64,000 bases of DNA from Leptoclinus maculatus (taxonomy: Eukaryota; Chordata; Actinopteri; Perciformes; Stichaeidae), in contig JAVDOI010000039.1 of NCBI GenBank assembly GCA_032191485.1, positions 1,208,332-1,272,331 of the forward strand, in the 5' to 3' direction. Positions within the stretch are counted from its first letter, which is position 1. Every line of letters starts with the position of its first letter. The position numbers and the translations under genes were made by a program. Below, piece by piece: positions 12,930-23,435 of this stretch. The notes beneath the pieces are model-generated. The model saw nothing but the letters and a program-made list of their open reading frames with translations. It searched no databases and was not told the DNA's origin.

Positions 12930-12986
<57 letters not shown>

Positions 12987-15900
12987 GAGGCTGACAGTGA
13001 ACCACACACGCACTCTGCAGTTGGAGGAAGACGTTTTGTGTGTGAAGTTTTCTCCCGGCCACAGACTGCTGGCCGTCTCTCTGTTGGACTCCACCGTGAA
13101 GGTCTTCTACACAGACACTCTGAAGGTACAGCCGACACAGCGTCATTCTACACAATCATTTCGGTGTATTCGGTGTATAATCGCTTCATTAATAGTTTCG
13201 TAGATTCTGTTTTAACTCAACATTTCTCCGTCTGGCTGCAGTTCTTCTTGTCTCTGTATGGACACAAGCTGCCGGTTCTCTGTCTGGACATCTCACATGT
13301 AAGTACTCTCAAGACACAACAAATAATGAGTTAAAGCTAATAACGTGTCTGTGGCCACTTTAAAGTCACTGTGAGGAACTTTCAACTGGCTGTGAACCAG
13401 TCTCAGTTTAATCCTGATCCTCTATATGAGGCACGGGAGAACCAGGACTGAGAGGGGCAGACTGTCAGACCTGCTGCAGTACAATGAGAGGTTTTCTAAA
13501 GAGACTCTGGTGCTCAGAGACACTACCACTGTAGTCCACAGGGACCAACAGAACCAACACTAAATGAAGGTTCCTCGTAGTAACTTTATAGAAAAACAAC
13601 TCCATAACTAGGGCTGGGCATTGTGTTTAAAAATGACGATGCTAGTACTACTACCAGTACCCTGAAAGAGATCCTGATACTAACTTCATTTGACTGTCAG
13701 CACTGTTACCATAGTTAGCACTGTTAGCATAGTTAGCACTGTTACCATAGTTAGCGCTGTTAGCTTCTAGCAGCCGGCTCAGACGTCTCCGTATTTTCTG
13801 CCGTGTGCAGACAGACAGGCTGCTGTGGTAGTGGGCCAATCACACCGCAATAAATCAAAGAATGCTTGTGGTGATTGGCTGCAAGCAAAACTACACAAAT
13901 AGTCATTTATCGTTTGACTGGAGAAGTTTATATACTACTTGGTTTTGAGTACCGATAACTCAAACATAAAGGGAAACATTTCAGAATCTCCTTCCACACT
14001 GTTGATTGTTTCCTTGTGTTGGATAAGATGTGGTCGTGGTGTTAGTCTCCACGTGGTCGTTTCTGACTCTGACCTCATGTTCTGTTCACCAGGACAACAC
14101 GCTGATCGCCACCGGCTCCGCCGACAGAAACGTGAAGATCTGGGGTTTGGACTTCGGCGACTGTCACCGCTCCATGTTCGCTCATGACGACAGGTAACGC
14201 CCAGCAACCCAGAATCAAATCCTTTTCTAGTCCGTCGTGTTTCCAGCTGTGACTTCATCTGTTGCGTTCAGGGACTCTGTTAACTGGGACTGCCCTGTGA
14301 CTTCACACCAGCTGCTCTTTCATCTGTTCTCTCATGGCGTCTTTTCTTGTTCTCTTCTTATTTAATTATCTTTTTGCTTCATTGTCAGCCTCTCTGTTCA
14401 CTTAGTTTTCTGTCTCTTGTCTTGCCTTTATGATTACTTCCTACTTTTCTTTCTTCTGAGTCGTTTGATGGCTTTCTTTTGTCTTCCCTACCTTTTAGCT
14501 TTATTAAAATGTATTTTCTATTCTGTGTTCTCTCTGTTTCTTCTCCGCAGCGTCATGTTCCTCCAGTTTGTCCCCAAGACTCATCTGTTCTTCACAGCGG
14601 GGAAGGACAAGAAGATCAAACAGTGGGACGCCGACAAGTTTGAGCTCATCCAGACGCTGGAGGTGACGCTCTCCTCCGAACTATATTATATATTTACTCG
14701 TGATGTGTGCGGCCCGGTGGCTTAGATCAAAGGTCCTCTGGCGGGCTTCCTTCACATCTCAGATGCTGAAATGAAACACTGACCGCGCCTCGTTTGTCAG
14801 ATGCAAACCAGATTTATCAAACAGAGTCCAAAACTAGATGATGTGCATTTAGTGATGAATGATTTCTGGATCTCGTGTTGTTAATTGAGCAATGGTGGAA
14901 TAAGTACTGTACTTAAAGTTACTGTGAGGAACTTTTATCTGGTCCTGAACCAGTCTCAGTTTAGTCCTGATCCTCTATATGACCTCCATCAGTGAACGAG
15001 ACCATCAGAGAGAAGATGGTCTGTATCTATATTTGATTCTGATTGATGCACTTTTGGACTTTTTCTTAGAGGAAGTTGGTCAAAACAAAGATGGAGTGTC
15101 GGTCAGTTCGTCTGTTTGACTGACAAAACCCATTTTGCTGCAATAAAAATGATTAAAGTGAAAAAACTTTATAAATAAAACGGATGTTGACAAAATGCAT
15201 AATTTGCAGTTGAAAAAAGGTAATTAATCACAATATGTTATCGCAATTTTTTTAAAATCGCAATAAGATCGCATCGTGATATATCATGACAATATATCGT
15301 GATAATAACGTATCGTGATAATATCGCATCATGACAATATATCGTGATAAAGTATTGTGATAATAACATGATAATATATCATCGTGATATCACATCGTGA
15401 TAATAACATATCGTGATATCACATCGTGATAATAACATATCGTGATATCACATCATGATAATATATCATTGTGATATCACATCGTGATAATAACATATCG
15501 TGATATCACATCGTGATAATAACGTATCGTGATATCACATCATGATAATATATCATCGTGATATCACATCGTGATAATAACATATCGTGATAATAACGTA
15601 TCGTGATATCACATCATGATAATATATCATTGTGATATCACATCGTGATAATAACATATTGTGATATCACATCGTGATAATAACGTATCGTGATATCACA
15701 TCGTGATAATATCACATCATGATAATATCACATCGTGATATCACATCGTGATATCACATCGTGATATCACATCGTGATAATATGAACTGAATACCTCCAG
15801 GCTGACGGTTGTCTTTCGTCTCGTCTCTAAAGGGTCATCATCGGGAGGTCTGGTGTTTCACCATCAGTCCAAACGGCGACCACATTGTGTCGGCGTCTCA

Positions 15901-18365
15901 CGACAAATCCCTTCGTCTGTGGGAGAGAACCAGGGAGCCCATCATCCTGGAGGAGGAGCGGGAGATGGTGAGGGGGAGGACACAGATAGTCAGTTATGTA
16001 CACACAGCTTCTCTGTGTCTCTAAATCACCCTGTCTTCATATTTACAGGAGCGAGAAGCTGAGTTTGAGGAGAGCATTGCCAAGGGAGACGATACAGTGG
16101 TGAGCGCTTTCTACATTTTCACCAGACATTACTTTACTCGACCCGTTACCTGAACTTGAATGATGAAGCTTCACACTGGCCTATTTAAAGAGAGCAATGG
16201 TGCAGATTTCACAATTTCAGATTTCACAATCTGGCTATTATCTACCATTATTATTAAACATTTGTTTACAAAGAAAAACAAGCACAGATCCTTTAATTTT
16301 TATGGAGGATGAAAGCTGCTTAAAATAAAATAAATGACTCCATAAATAAATTAATATGCTGTAAAATATACTAAAAATAATAAATAAAACAAATATAGGC
16401 AAATAATTGATATTTAGTTATTTACCTTTGTAGCAATTATTTTTTTTATTGTTTTCTATTTAATTTTCTATTTAATTTTTTAACGTTTTAAACGTGTAAA
16501 TGATTTCTTTCTTTTTGCATGAAATTTATTTTGAAATCAAATTAATGAAGGTTAATAAATAAATAATTCAATTAAACGGTACATTTATGTCACATTTTAT
16601 CAATTTATGAATGCTTACATTTATTTATAGAATTTGTTTGTACATTTAATGGCACATTAATTAATTTACCGAGTCATATTATAATTATTTTATTTTGTCA
16701 TTTTTGGGCCATGTCCTGTAATTGGTGCATTATCATCACTTTGAATTTAACACTTTTTAGGCATCTCATCACTTTTATTTTGTAGTTCCACTCAGATAAC
16801 AGTTTGAATGGAATCATTGGGTCAATTAGCTGAATTGAAGGGAATTAAAAACACGTTCTGCCTGTTTTAAATCAAAGAACAGTCGGTTCCACCGTTGTGT
16901 TGGGCGGATGTAAGTGACGCTTTCACTTGTTTTTGTCTTCAGGTACCCGGAGAAACTGAAGGAGAAGCAGCTCCAGCCACCAAGAAGACCATCGAGACGG
17001 TCAAAGCTGTGAGTTGTAGCTTGAATATCTTTCTTATTCTCGTGAAGACGTGTTGAATGCGACTATTTACATTGACATTAAAGCACTTCTGTGATTGGCT
17101 AAAGCTAGAGGCATTCAGTTCATACATTATACATTATTACATCTTTGATGTTCTTTGTTCATGTACTTGTGTCATTTTGTTTTTGCAGGCGGAGAGAATC
17201 ATGGAGGCTCTGGAACTTTACGAAGAGGAGAACAGGAAGTTGGAAGAGCATAAATATGCCAGTATGACCGCAGTGAACAAGGTACAGACATGATCTACTT
17301 ATTGTACGCTCTCTCTTGTGGCCCCGGCTCAGTATCCTGCAGGTGTTCTGTTTGTTGGATGCTAATGGGAAACGGCTGGTGTTGTTTTGCAGCTTCCTCT
17401 GCCGAAGCCGAACCCCATCCTCGTTGCGTTTGGAAACATTTCAGTAAGTGGAACAACGATGACAAACATCGATATTAATGATAAAACTAAATGAGTTGTT
17501 TGTATATTGTTTTCAGCCGTAGATTCTCAGTCTGTCTTTGTCCTTCTTGCAGCCGTCCCGCTACGTTTTAGACGTCATAAAGAAGGTCAGATCGAGGTAA
17601 GACGCCACGTTTACCCACAAAGCTCATCGCCGCCTGCGGTGCTCTGTGCATATTAAACACGGTCGCTGGGTTTGTGTTTGTCCCGCAGTGAGCTGGAGGT
17701 TTCTCTGCTGGTGTTACCGTTCCCGTACGTCCCCCAGCTGCTGACGCTGTTCAACAGCTACATCCAGCAGGGCCTGGAGGTGGAGCTGGTCTGCCGCTGC
17801 CTGTTCTTCCTTCTCAAGTAAGTGTGTGTGTGTGTGTGTGTGTGTGTGTTTCCTGGTTTGACAGGCTGCATTACATTAAAGTCTTGTAATTTACTGAAAT
17901 GATTTGCCTTTATCCCCTTAGTCATTATATCCACATTACTGATGTATTCCTTCTAAAACAGATACATTAGATGTTCCGGAGTGAACTAATGCTGTAATGT
18001 CCTGGTGACTCGGTATTCCTCCGTTTCCTTCTAGGATCCATTTCGGTCACATCTCCAGTAACCAGATGCTGCTGTCCGTCATCGACGAGCTTCGGACCAA
18101 CACCGTGTCCAAAGTGCAGGAGATCAGAGTGAGTAAACGTGTGGAGGAGAGGAGTCCGTCTGTTTTACACTTGTCCTCATCGCGCTTTTCTTTCTCTTTT
18201 GCGTCCCAGGACGTGATGGGCTTCAACAGCGCCGCGCTGCAGTTCCTCCAGCGGGAGATCGAGAGCAAAGAGGACGTGATGTTCTTCGCCGACGCCACGG
18301 GCCAGCTGGAGAAGAAGAGGAGGAAGAGGAAGAAGAAGGAGCGAGCCATCCTGACCATCGCTTAA
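8963..18365 (+). CDS. wdr3: wdr3, complete: WD repeat protein 3 (Utp12/Dip2), UTP-B subunit of the SSU processome
   Basis: The 26 coding exons join to 2826 nt, 941 residues (human WDR3 has about 943): 8963-9136, 9234-9443, 9544-9662, 9966-10044, 10496-10591, 10692-10793, 10916-11017, 11288-11388, 11485-11595, 11678-11902, 11990-12083, 12429-12530, 12652-12734, 12987-13125, 13242-13298, 14093-14193, 14551-14662, 15833-15967, 16049-16099, 16943-17008, 17189-17281, 17393-17443, 17553-17596, 17689-17817, 18035-18128, 18210-18365. All introns are GT-AG and the frame stays open. The start MGLTKQYLRYAASAVFG matches the family. Two sets of WD40 repeats (VIVWDI, VKWWDLD, VKVWNR, VKIWGLD, IKQWDAD, LRLWERT) flank an acidic/basic linker at about residues 227-365. 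The Utp12 domain spans about 785-915, and a lysine/arginine-rich tail ends in RAILTIA. The known family role is nucleolar 18S rRNA processing with Pwp2, Tbl3, Utp18, Utp6 and Wdr36. Confidence 0.97.
10120..10395. repeat. Foldback element in the wdr3 intron (long inverted repeat)
   Basis: AAAGGCACCAGACTCCATTG at about 10138 and CAATGGAGTCTGGTGCCTTT at about 10363 are perfect inverted arms, extended by GCTCTCTT on the outer side and AGAAAA on the inner side. The loop is about 200 bp. A related fragment lies at 1220-1350. It looks like a MITE relic. Confidence 0.75.
10461..10492 (+). repeat. (GT)16 tract abutting the acceptor of wdr3 coding exon 5
   Basis: The tract runs to three bases before the TAG acceptor at 10493-10495 and occupies the place of a polypyrimidine tract. 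Confidence 0.9.
12110..12385 (+). repeat. Interspersed repeat family B, copy in a wdr3 intron
   Basis: TTATCACAGTTAGAAGCTGT, CCTTGAACACATCATGTGTG and GTGATATTTCATCAAAAACA match the family B copies at about 1730-1870 and about 47525. The copy is truncated before the purine-rich segment. Confidence 0.7.
12935..12984 (+). repeat. (GT)25 tract abutting the acceptor of wdr3 coding exon 14
   Basis: The 50-base GT tract is followed directly by the AG acceptor (12985-12986). No conventional polypyrimidine tract is visible. Confidence 0.9.
13360..13590 (-). repeat. TIR element family C, short deleted copy in a wdr3 intron
   Basis: Both termini are present: TTAAAGTCACTGTGAGGAAC at the left and GGTTCCTCGTAGTAACTTTA at the right. 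The inside matches family C in reverse orientation (GGGCAGACTGTCAGACC, GGTGCTCAGAGACAC, CCACAGGGACCAACAGAACC). It has no minisatellite and is about 230 bp long. Confidence 0.8.
13690..13765 (+). repeat. Short tandem repeat of about 20 bp in a wdr3 intron
   Basis: The unit, close to GCACTGTTAGCATAGTTA, is repeated three to four times with single-base variants (ACC/AGC). Confidence 0.7.
14913..15035 (-). repeat. TIR element family C, truncated copy in a wdr3 intron
   Basis: It starts TTAAAGTTACTGTGAGGAAC, continues through GAACCAGTCTCAGTTTAGTC and ACCATCAGAGAGAAGATGGT, then loses similarity. Only one terminus is present. Confidence 0.75.
15240..15785. repeat. Palindrome-rich minisatellite in the wdr3 intron before coding exon 18
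   Basis: This is built from ATCGTGATAATAACATATCG and the perfect 10-bp palindrome GTGATATCAC, which occurs about 14 times. Units of roughly 26-29 bp vary by insertion of ATAATA. The array ends about 50 bases before the exon acceptor. Confidence 0.9.
16260..16700. repeat. AT-rich interspersed repeat in the wdr3 intron before coding exon 20
   Basis: The segment with AAATAAATTAATATG, TTATTTACCTTTGTAGCAAT and TTTAATTTTCTATTTAATTT is similar to the blocks that separate the wdr3 3'-end copies. The remainder is low-complexity AT-rich sequence. Confidence 0.5.
17822..17849 (+). repeat. (GT)14 tract directly after the donor of wdr3 coding exon 24
   Basis: The donor GTAAGT at 17818 runs straight into the repeat. 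Confidence 0.9.
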
Positions 18366-18484
18366 ATCCTGAAGGACATTCTCTGTCTGTGTGAGAAGCT
18401 CTCAGCTGTATCCAGAGGACCACAGGGTTTCACTTTTGTGTGTTTTCACATATTTTGTTATTCAGTGACGTCATTTATTTCCCA

Positions 18485-18490
18485 AATAAA
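18485..18490 (+). terminator. wdr3: wdr3 polyadenylation signal AATAAA
   Basis: A canonical AATAAA lies 120 bases past the stop codon. It is the first such signal downstream of the stop, so the 3' UTR is predicted to be short, ending near 18505-18520. Confidence 0.75.
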
Positions 18491-18559
18491 AAAATGCTCC
18501 CGAAAGCTGCATCAGTCCAAACTGTACTTTACGTTTAGATTTCCAAGCACAAGGAGGTA

Positions 18560-18814
18560 TCTGTTATGAAAGCTGCCAAAATCAAAAATAAATAAAATAA
18601 TAAATGAATATGCCATAAAACGTACCAAAATAAGGTGGCCATTAACTGATGTTTCCTGATTTACCTTTGTGGTAAATGTTGACTTTTCTATTTAATTTTT
18701 CCTTTTATTTATTTTTAAATGTTTTAATTTATTTATTTATTGCATTTAATATATTTTTATATGGAAACAATTAATTGAAAAGTAAATTAATAAGGGAATT
18801 AATACAAAGGTAAA
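18560..18814. repeat. AT-rich interspersed repeat block, copy 1 downstream of wdr3
   Basis: This is an AT-rich block with AATAAATAAA runs followed by a motif like GATTTACCTTTGTGGTAAAT. Recognisably similar blocks occur at 16260-16560 inside a wdr3 intron and at 19020-19220. It joins the successive copies of the wdr3 3' end. I cannot assign it to a named family. Confidence 0.6.
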
Positions 18815-19018
18815 GACGCCATGGGCCAACTGGAGGAGACGAAGAAGAAGATGAAGACGAGGATGAGGAAGAGGGAGCGAGTCATCCTGACAGTAGCTTG
18901 AATCATAACAGACGGTTTTTGCCTGTTGGTGTATAGAATCAGAAGGTATTAATGTTTGAAATCCTGATCAGATGCAACTGATTGTTATTTAGTGACACGC
19001 TTCATTTCCCCCAAAAAA
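18815..19018 (+). pseudogene. Tandem decayed copy 2 of the wdr3 terminal exon plus 3' UTR
   Basis: The copy begins DAMGQLEE and ends RERVILTVA before a TGA at 18899-18901. It corresponds to the parental DATGQLEK to RAILTIA end of wdr3. The reading frame is intact over 28 codons, 4 more than the parent, through added lysine/arginine codons. The following UTR ends in a motif matching GTGACACGCTTCATTTCCC, but the polyadenylation signal has been lost (CCCCAAAAAA). It lacks the Utp12-coding upstream half of the exon and I see no good acceptor, so it is probably not translated. Confidence 0.8.
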
Positions 19019-19220
19019 GCCAAAATGTTGCCAAAATAAATAAATGAATGTACCAAAAATAATATCAAAAATGAATGTAGACAGTTAACTGATATTTTCT
19101 TATTTACCTTTATGGCAATTTAATTAAATCTTCCCTTTTATTTATTTTTTTATAATTTTTTGAATGTATTTAATTTATATTTAAATAAAGTAAAGTAAAT
19201 AAATAGGAGACTTAATACAA
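19019..19220. repeat. AT-rich interspersed repeat block, copy 2 downstream of wdr3
   Basis: This block parallels the one at 18560-18814: AAATAAATAAATGAATG, then TTATTTACCTTTATGGCAA, then a run of ATTT. It ends in TTAATACAAAGGTAA, the same join seen before copy 2. Confidence 0.6.
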
Positions 19221-19460
19221 AGGTAACTACGCCACAGGCCAACTGGTGGAGAAGAAGAAGAGGAAGAAGAAGAGGAGGAGGAAGAAGAGGAGGAGGAAGA
19301 TGGCTCGAGCATCCTGACCATCACTTTAACCATAAAGGACATCCTGTGCTGTGTGGAGCTCCCAGCTGTATTCCAGGGTTTCACGGTTGTTTTTCTACGT
19401 TATTAAATGGTGATCGGATGCAACACTCAGCGACACGCTTCATTTCCCAAATAAACGCTC
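19221..19460 (+). pseudogene. Tandem decayed copy 3 of the wdr3 terminal exon plus 3' UTR
   Basis: The copy reads YATGQLVEKKKRKKK with an expanded AAG/AGG run. A one-base deletion near GCTCGAGCATCCTGACC then shifts the frame and ends it early at TGA. The 3' UTR match continues through GGACATCCTGTG, CCCAGCTGTATTCCAG and CATTTCCCAAATAAA. An AATAAA is retained at 19450-19455, which could act as a distal polyadenylation site for wdr3. Confidence 0.8.
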
Positions 19461-20639
19461 TGACTTCTTCTCACAGTGCTTGAGGTTTTTTAGGGCTTTA
19501 AAAACAAATAAATCCTCGTCTGCAGAGAGAAGAGCAGTGCGTCTCTATAAAACATGTATAAATACGGTTATAGCCTTAAATAGATACATGTCATGTTTAA
19601 ACCGGTACTCGCAGACGACAGACGTGATTTAAGCTGGTTTCTGGTCCTGCAGGCCTACAGGGAGCCATTGAGACCAGGAGGGAGATGGTTTTTGAAACCC
19701 GTCAGACCACCTGGGTGAGCTGAAATCAGGGGAGATGCACACTGACTTTACAGCCCTTGTAACTCCGGCTGGATTTATAGTCCCAAGGCCGGGCGGACGT
19801 GGTAAACATATTTCATAGCGGGGGGAGAAATGTGAGATTCCCTCAGCCTCTTTATTCTCACACCCACATCAGACACTTTGTGTTTATTTCCTGACCGTGG
19901 GGGGGGGTGGAATAATGAAATAAACCTTTTAAAACATATTTAAAGAAAACACCTCTCGCTCACTGTTCCACGTTTTAATCTCACGGCGCACAGAAAACAA
20001 ATTAACTCTGTATTTACAGGGTTGTTAAAGACAAAGAGGGGCCAGCAGCTCTTTATGGGGTTTGGTGTTTTTTTTGTTTGGGTCTCCAGGCTGTAAATGT
20101 CACACCTACCAAAATTAAAAATTCTTCAGCAAAAATCCCAGACCGCACTCTGACACCATTAGCACCCAACGGCAGTTCAGATGAAGCACGTCGAAGTGTG
20201 ATTTAAAGGGGAAACGCAGCGATGGAAGTGAAAGCTTTGAATGCCAAACACATTGAAGTGACTTCTCACTGAACTTAAAGCTCTGTGTGTTTTCATGGCT
20301 CACGCCAAATATGAATATGAAATCCCACAGCAATATTTTCTGGGTGTGTTCTCACTTCACTCATCCGTCCTGACTTCATGCTTCATTTCACAGCCGCTTT
20401 CTCAGACATCAGTGTGACGGTGTCGTCTTGATTTATGCATTTAAATAGCACAAAGATGATCGGTGTGTTTGATTGAGTCGCAAGCCAAACAATAGTAAAA
20501 GTGTTGTTTTCAACCAGTTAAAGTGCAATAAAATCTGTGTCTCTAGACCAGTAAATACTGGGAAAGGTTTGAGCCACCGATCACACTGAACCAGTAGACG
20601 CAGGAATCTGGGTCTGGTTGTTTATGTGTGGCTTTAAAT

Positions 20640-21080
20640 AAATCATGACTCAAACTCAAGGTTTTAAATATGTATTTAACTGCAACATGTTCGACATCAT
20701 TTACAAGTACGCTGTTGTTAAGATGAGAAACTAGTTCAGTCTAGAGACGTCCATTCATAGTCGACTAACAATCGATTCAATCAACAGATCTGTAAAAGTT
20801 TCTCCAAATAAGAACCACACAAAAGAGTTACCCAGAGATGTGATTCAGCATGAAAAAAAGCTACAAAAATAACCCCAATTAATCAACTAAAGAAAGTATT
20901 TTAAGTCTGATCAGTAAAAGAACCACACAAAAGCAACACTTTAGATCTTGTGTTTACTAAAGATGTGATCATAATCATTAAAAATGAAGAAAGCAATAAA
21001 AAACAATTACTAGAAATCTTAGTCTAAGAACAAAACATCTGAATAGTCGACTATTTGACTGAGAGTGCAGTGATTTAGTA
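20640..21080. repeat. Decayed interspersed repeat with AGTCGACTA ends
   Basis: CATAGTCGACTAACAATCGATTC at the left and ATAGTCGACTATTTGACT at the right frame the segment. Its inside (AGATCTGTAAAAGTTTCTCC, AAGAACCACACAAAAG) is the reverse complement of part of 25590-25730. The ends could be inverted repeats of a hAT-like MITE. Confidence 0.45.
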
Positions 21081-21443
21081 TAAATAATATGAGTAAATAC
21101 ATCTTAAATACATTTTAAAATTAATTAATTAATGGAGAAATAAATAAATAATACTACTGATAAAAATAATAAAATAATTAAAGTAAATCAACAAAAATAA
21201 TTCAACATAAAAATGATTTCTTCAGACAAACGTTTCTGAGTAAAGTTTAGTTTCTGACATTGATTTCCTATTTGTTCAAATTTACGAGAATCAAAATAAC
21301 ATTCAAATAAGTTTAAAATCAACTTTAAAAAGTGGGGTTGAGTTATTACATTTAGTTTGATTGCCACGTTAAAGTTCTGAGAAGTGATTTAAAAGAAGTC
21401 ACTAGAATAAGGAGGTGAGGACGCTGAGCAGTCTGCCTCTGAG

Positions 21444-21459
21444 CCACTAGATGGCAGTG
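21444..21459 (+). promoter_or_regulatory. CTCF-like site CCACTAGATGGCAGTG
   Basis: This matches the core CTCF consensus (CCASYAGRKGGCRS) at every core position, on the plus strand. It is in single-copy-looking DNA about 3 kb downstream of wdr3. Motif evidence only; occupancy is unknown. Confidence 0.5.
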
Positions 21460-23435
21460 TTGTCTTTCCTTTAACTGGTTCCAGCTTGTCCCCCCCCTGG
21501 TATCTGGGCTCAGGTCCTGCTCCATGTTGGGACCGTCCCACGCCTCCTGCCTCCTACCTCCTGCCTCCTACCTCCTGCCACCTGCTGCAGAGCTCAGCCC
21601 ATAACGGTCCAAGAGTTTTTAACTTAAACGAACAAAGAAGTGTGTAGTTGTTCTAGTACTTGGTGCTCTCTGCTTCCTGTTTTTGATAAATACCATCAAG
21701 TAGAACACATCACCTCCTGTTTGTTAGTATTTTAGCGTGCAGTTCCTCCACCATGCAGCTTATTTGCATTGCACGTTGACGGACAGGAGGTCGAGTTACG
21801 TTGTGGTCCACGCTGCTAAAGTCTGTCATCGTGACATTATATACTGCAGGACGCGGTCCACTCGGAGCTGCTGACTTGATTTGGAGGCCGGTGAACGTGA
21901 TACGAGCTATAAATGTGCTCCACCGGCTCTTGAGATAGACGTCGTCGGCAGTGACAGGCCTCCGGTTACAGGCGGGACTATTTCCTCTCCAGCCGGGCTG
22001 CGACTCAAGTGGAGGGATACAACAAGCTGAAGAAACCACAGATATGGTGTCTTTATTTGTACTTTAAATATGGAGATGGTCCGGTTAAATAAGGGGTTTA
22101 ATTTTGTGTAAATTAATAAAAAAAATAAATCATATCCTAGAAAAAAATATGCTGCAGCAACAACAGGAACGTATGTTAGTTGTTTACTATTAAAAATCAG
22201 AAGAATAAGTAACATTAATATATTGTTTGAAAGGTTAAAGGAGGAGCTTGCTGTCGTTTGTAAATGTGTTAATCCGCAGCTGAAAGTAGTCCCAGACAAA
22301 AGCTCTATTTTCTCCTGTTTGAGTAGCGTCTGATAAAAACTAATAATAAGTCATTAGTTTTGAAGTTGTGACAAATCAAAGCTAGTTAATGTTGTCTGAA
22401 AAGGTTTAGCTGAAGCCTTAGATTATTACACTTTCCCTGTTTACATACTTCTGTTCAATTCCCTTTAAATGTACACACTTAAAGTGAGAGACAATAACAC
22501 GTGTGTGTTATATGCACCCAAAAGTCCCTACATCGTTTATAAATACACACCAGCGTTCACACCTTTGTTCATCATCTTATTTTTGAATATTTCTTTAAAT
22601 CAATGAACTTCTTCCACCACTGAAAGCTACAATAACATAGTTATAAACACTAGTTATAAATGATTCCCTTGTACTTTATACAAATTAAACTTCCAGCTCT
22701 TTCACTGTGAAAAGCTTGTGATTTAATCCTCACGTTTCTACTTTATCTTCTGAAGTGGCAGCAACAACACAGTCCTTCCAACCCTCAGAATAGATTTATA
22801 AATAACTTCTGCAGCAGCACATTTTTTCTGCTCCGTCTGTCTGCGATGACCTCAGCGGCGTCCGGTCAAGACAGCAGAACCCGCTTCAGCCCGACAGGCC
22901 ACCAGTCATCCCACCGACGGGCCCACGCGTTAAATCTGTGTCCAGCACTCGTGAATGAGCCTCGTACCTGCGCTGAGGTATGAGGTGACATCCTGATGAT
23001 AATGTGGCTGCAGCAGCAGCAGCAGGGCGGAGGCCAGGGGAGTCTGAGTGATGAGGTGACGGTGCACGCCGAGGCGGCCAACACGACTCACTGAAGTGCA
23101 GAGCTGCACACATACGGCCATGAATGTTTCCTTTCTCTGGGTTTGTTTATTTCTCCCTCCTACACTTCATTCCTTGATGTTTGTTTGTGTGAAACAAACT
23201 TCTATTGCAGCTCATTACCTTTTTTTTATGAAGATTAAAAGGAGACGCAGGAGGTTTGGAGTTCAATTCTCAACTTCCAACAAACGGCTTAAAGTTTAAT
23301 GACTTGAAGTTTTCAGGGGTTAAAATGAGCAAAAGTGTGACAAATTTTGTTAATTTTATTTTGGTGATCCTCAAATCCTACATTTCACAAATGGTGTTTT
23401 TTCAACAAAAAAAATGAACTTAAAGTCTTGGTTTC

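Larger units (their letters stand above)
19461..23435. other. Intergenic stretch downstream of the wdr3 copies
   Basis: No gene seen. It holds a decayed repeat (20640-21080), AT-rich low-complexity sequence around 21100-21200, the CTCF-like site at 21444 and a (CAG)n-like run at about 23011-23025. Short open frames here have no recognisable domains or splice-site support. Confidence 0.6.

Noticed and set aside
18810..18901. Copy 2 of the wdr3 end as a functional alternative last exon
   Set aside because: The frame is open, but no convincing acceptor lies just upstream (AATACAAAG precedes it) and the polyadenylation signal is lost, so it is called a decayed duplicate.
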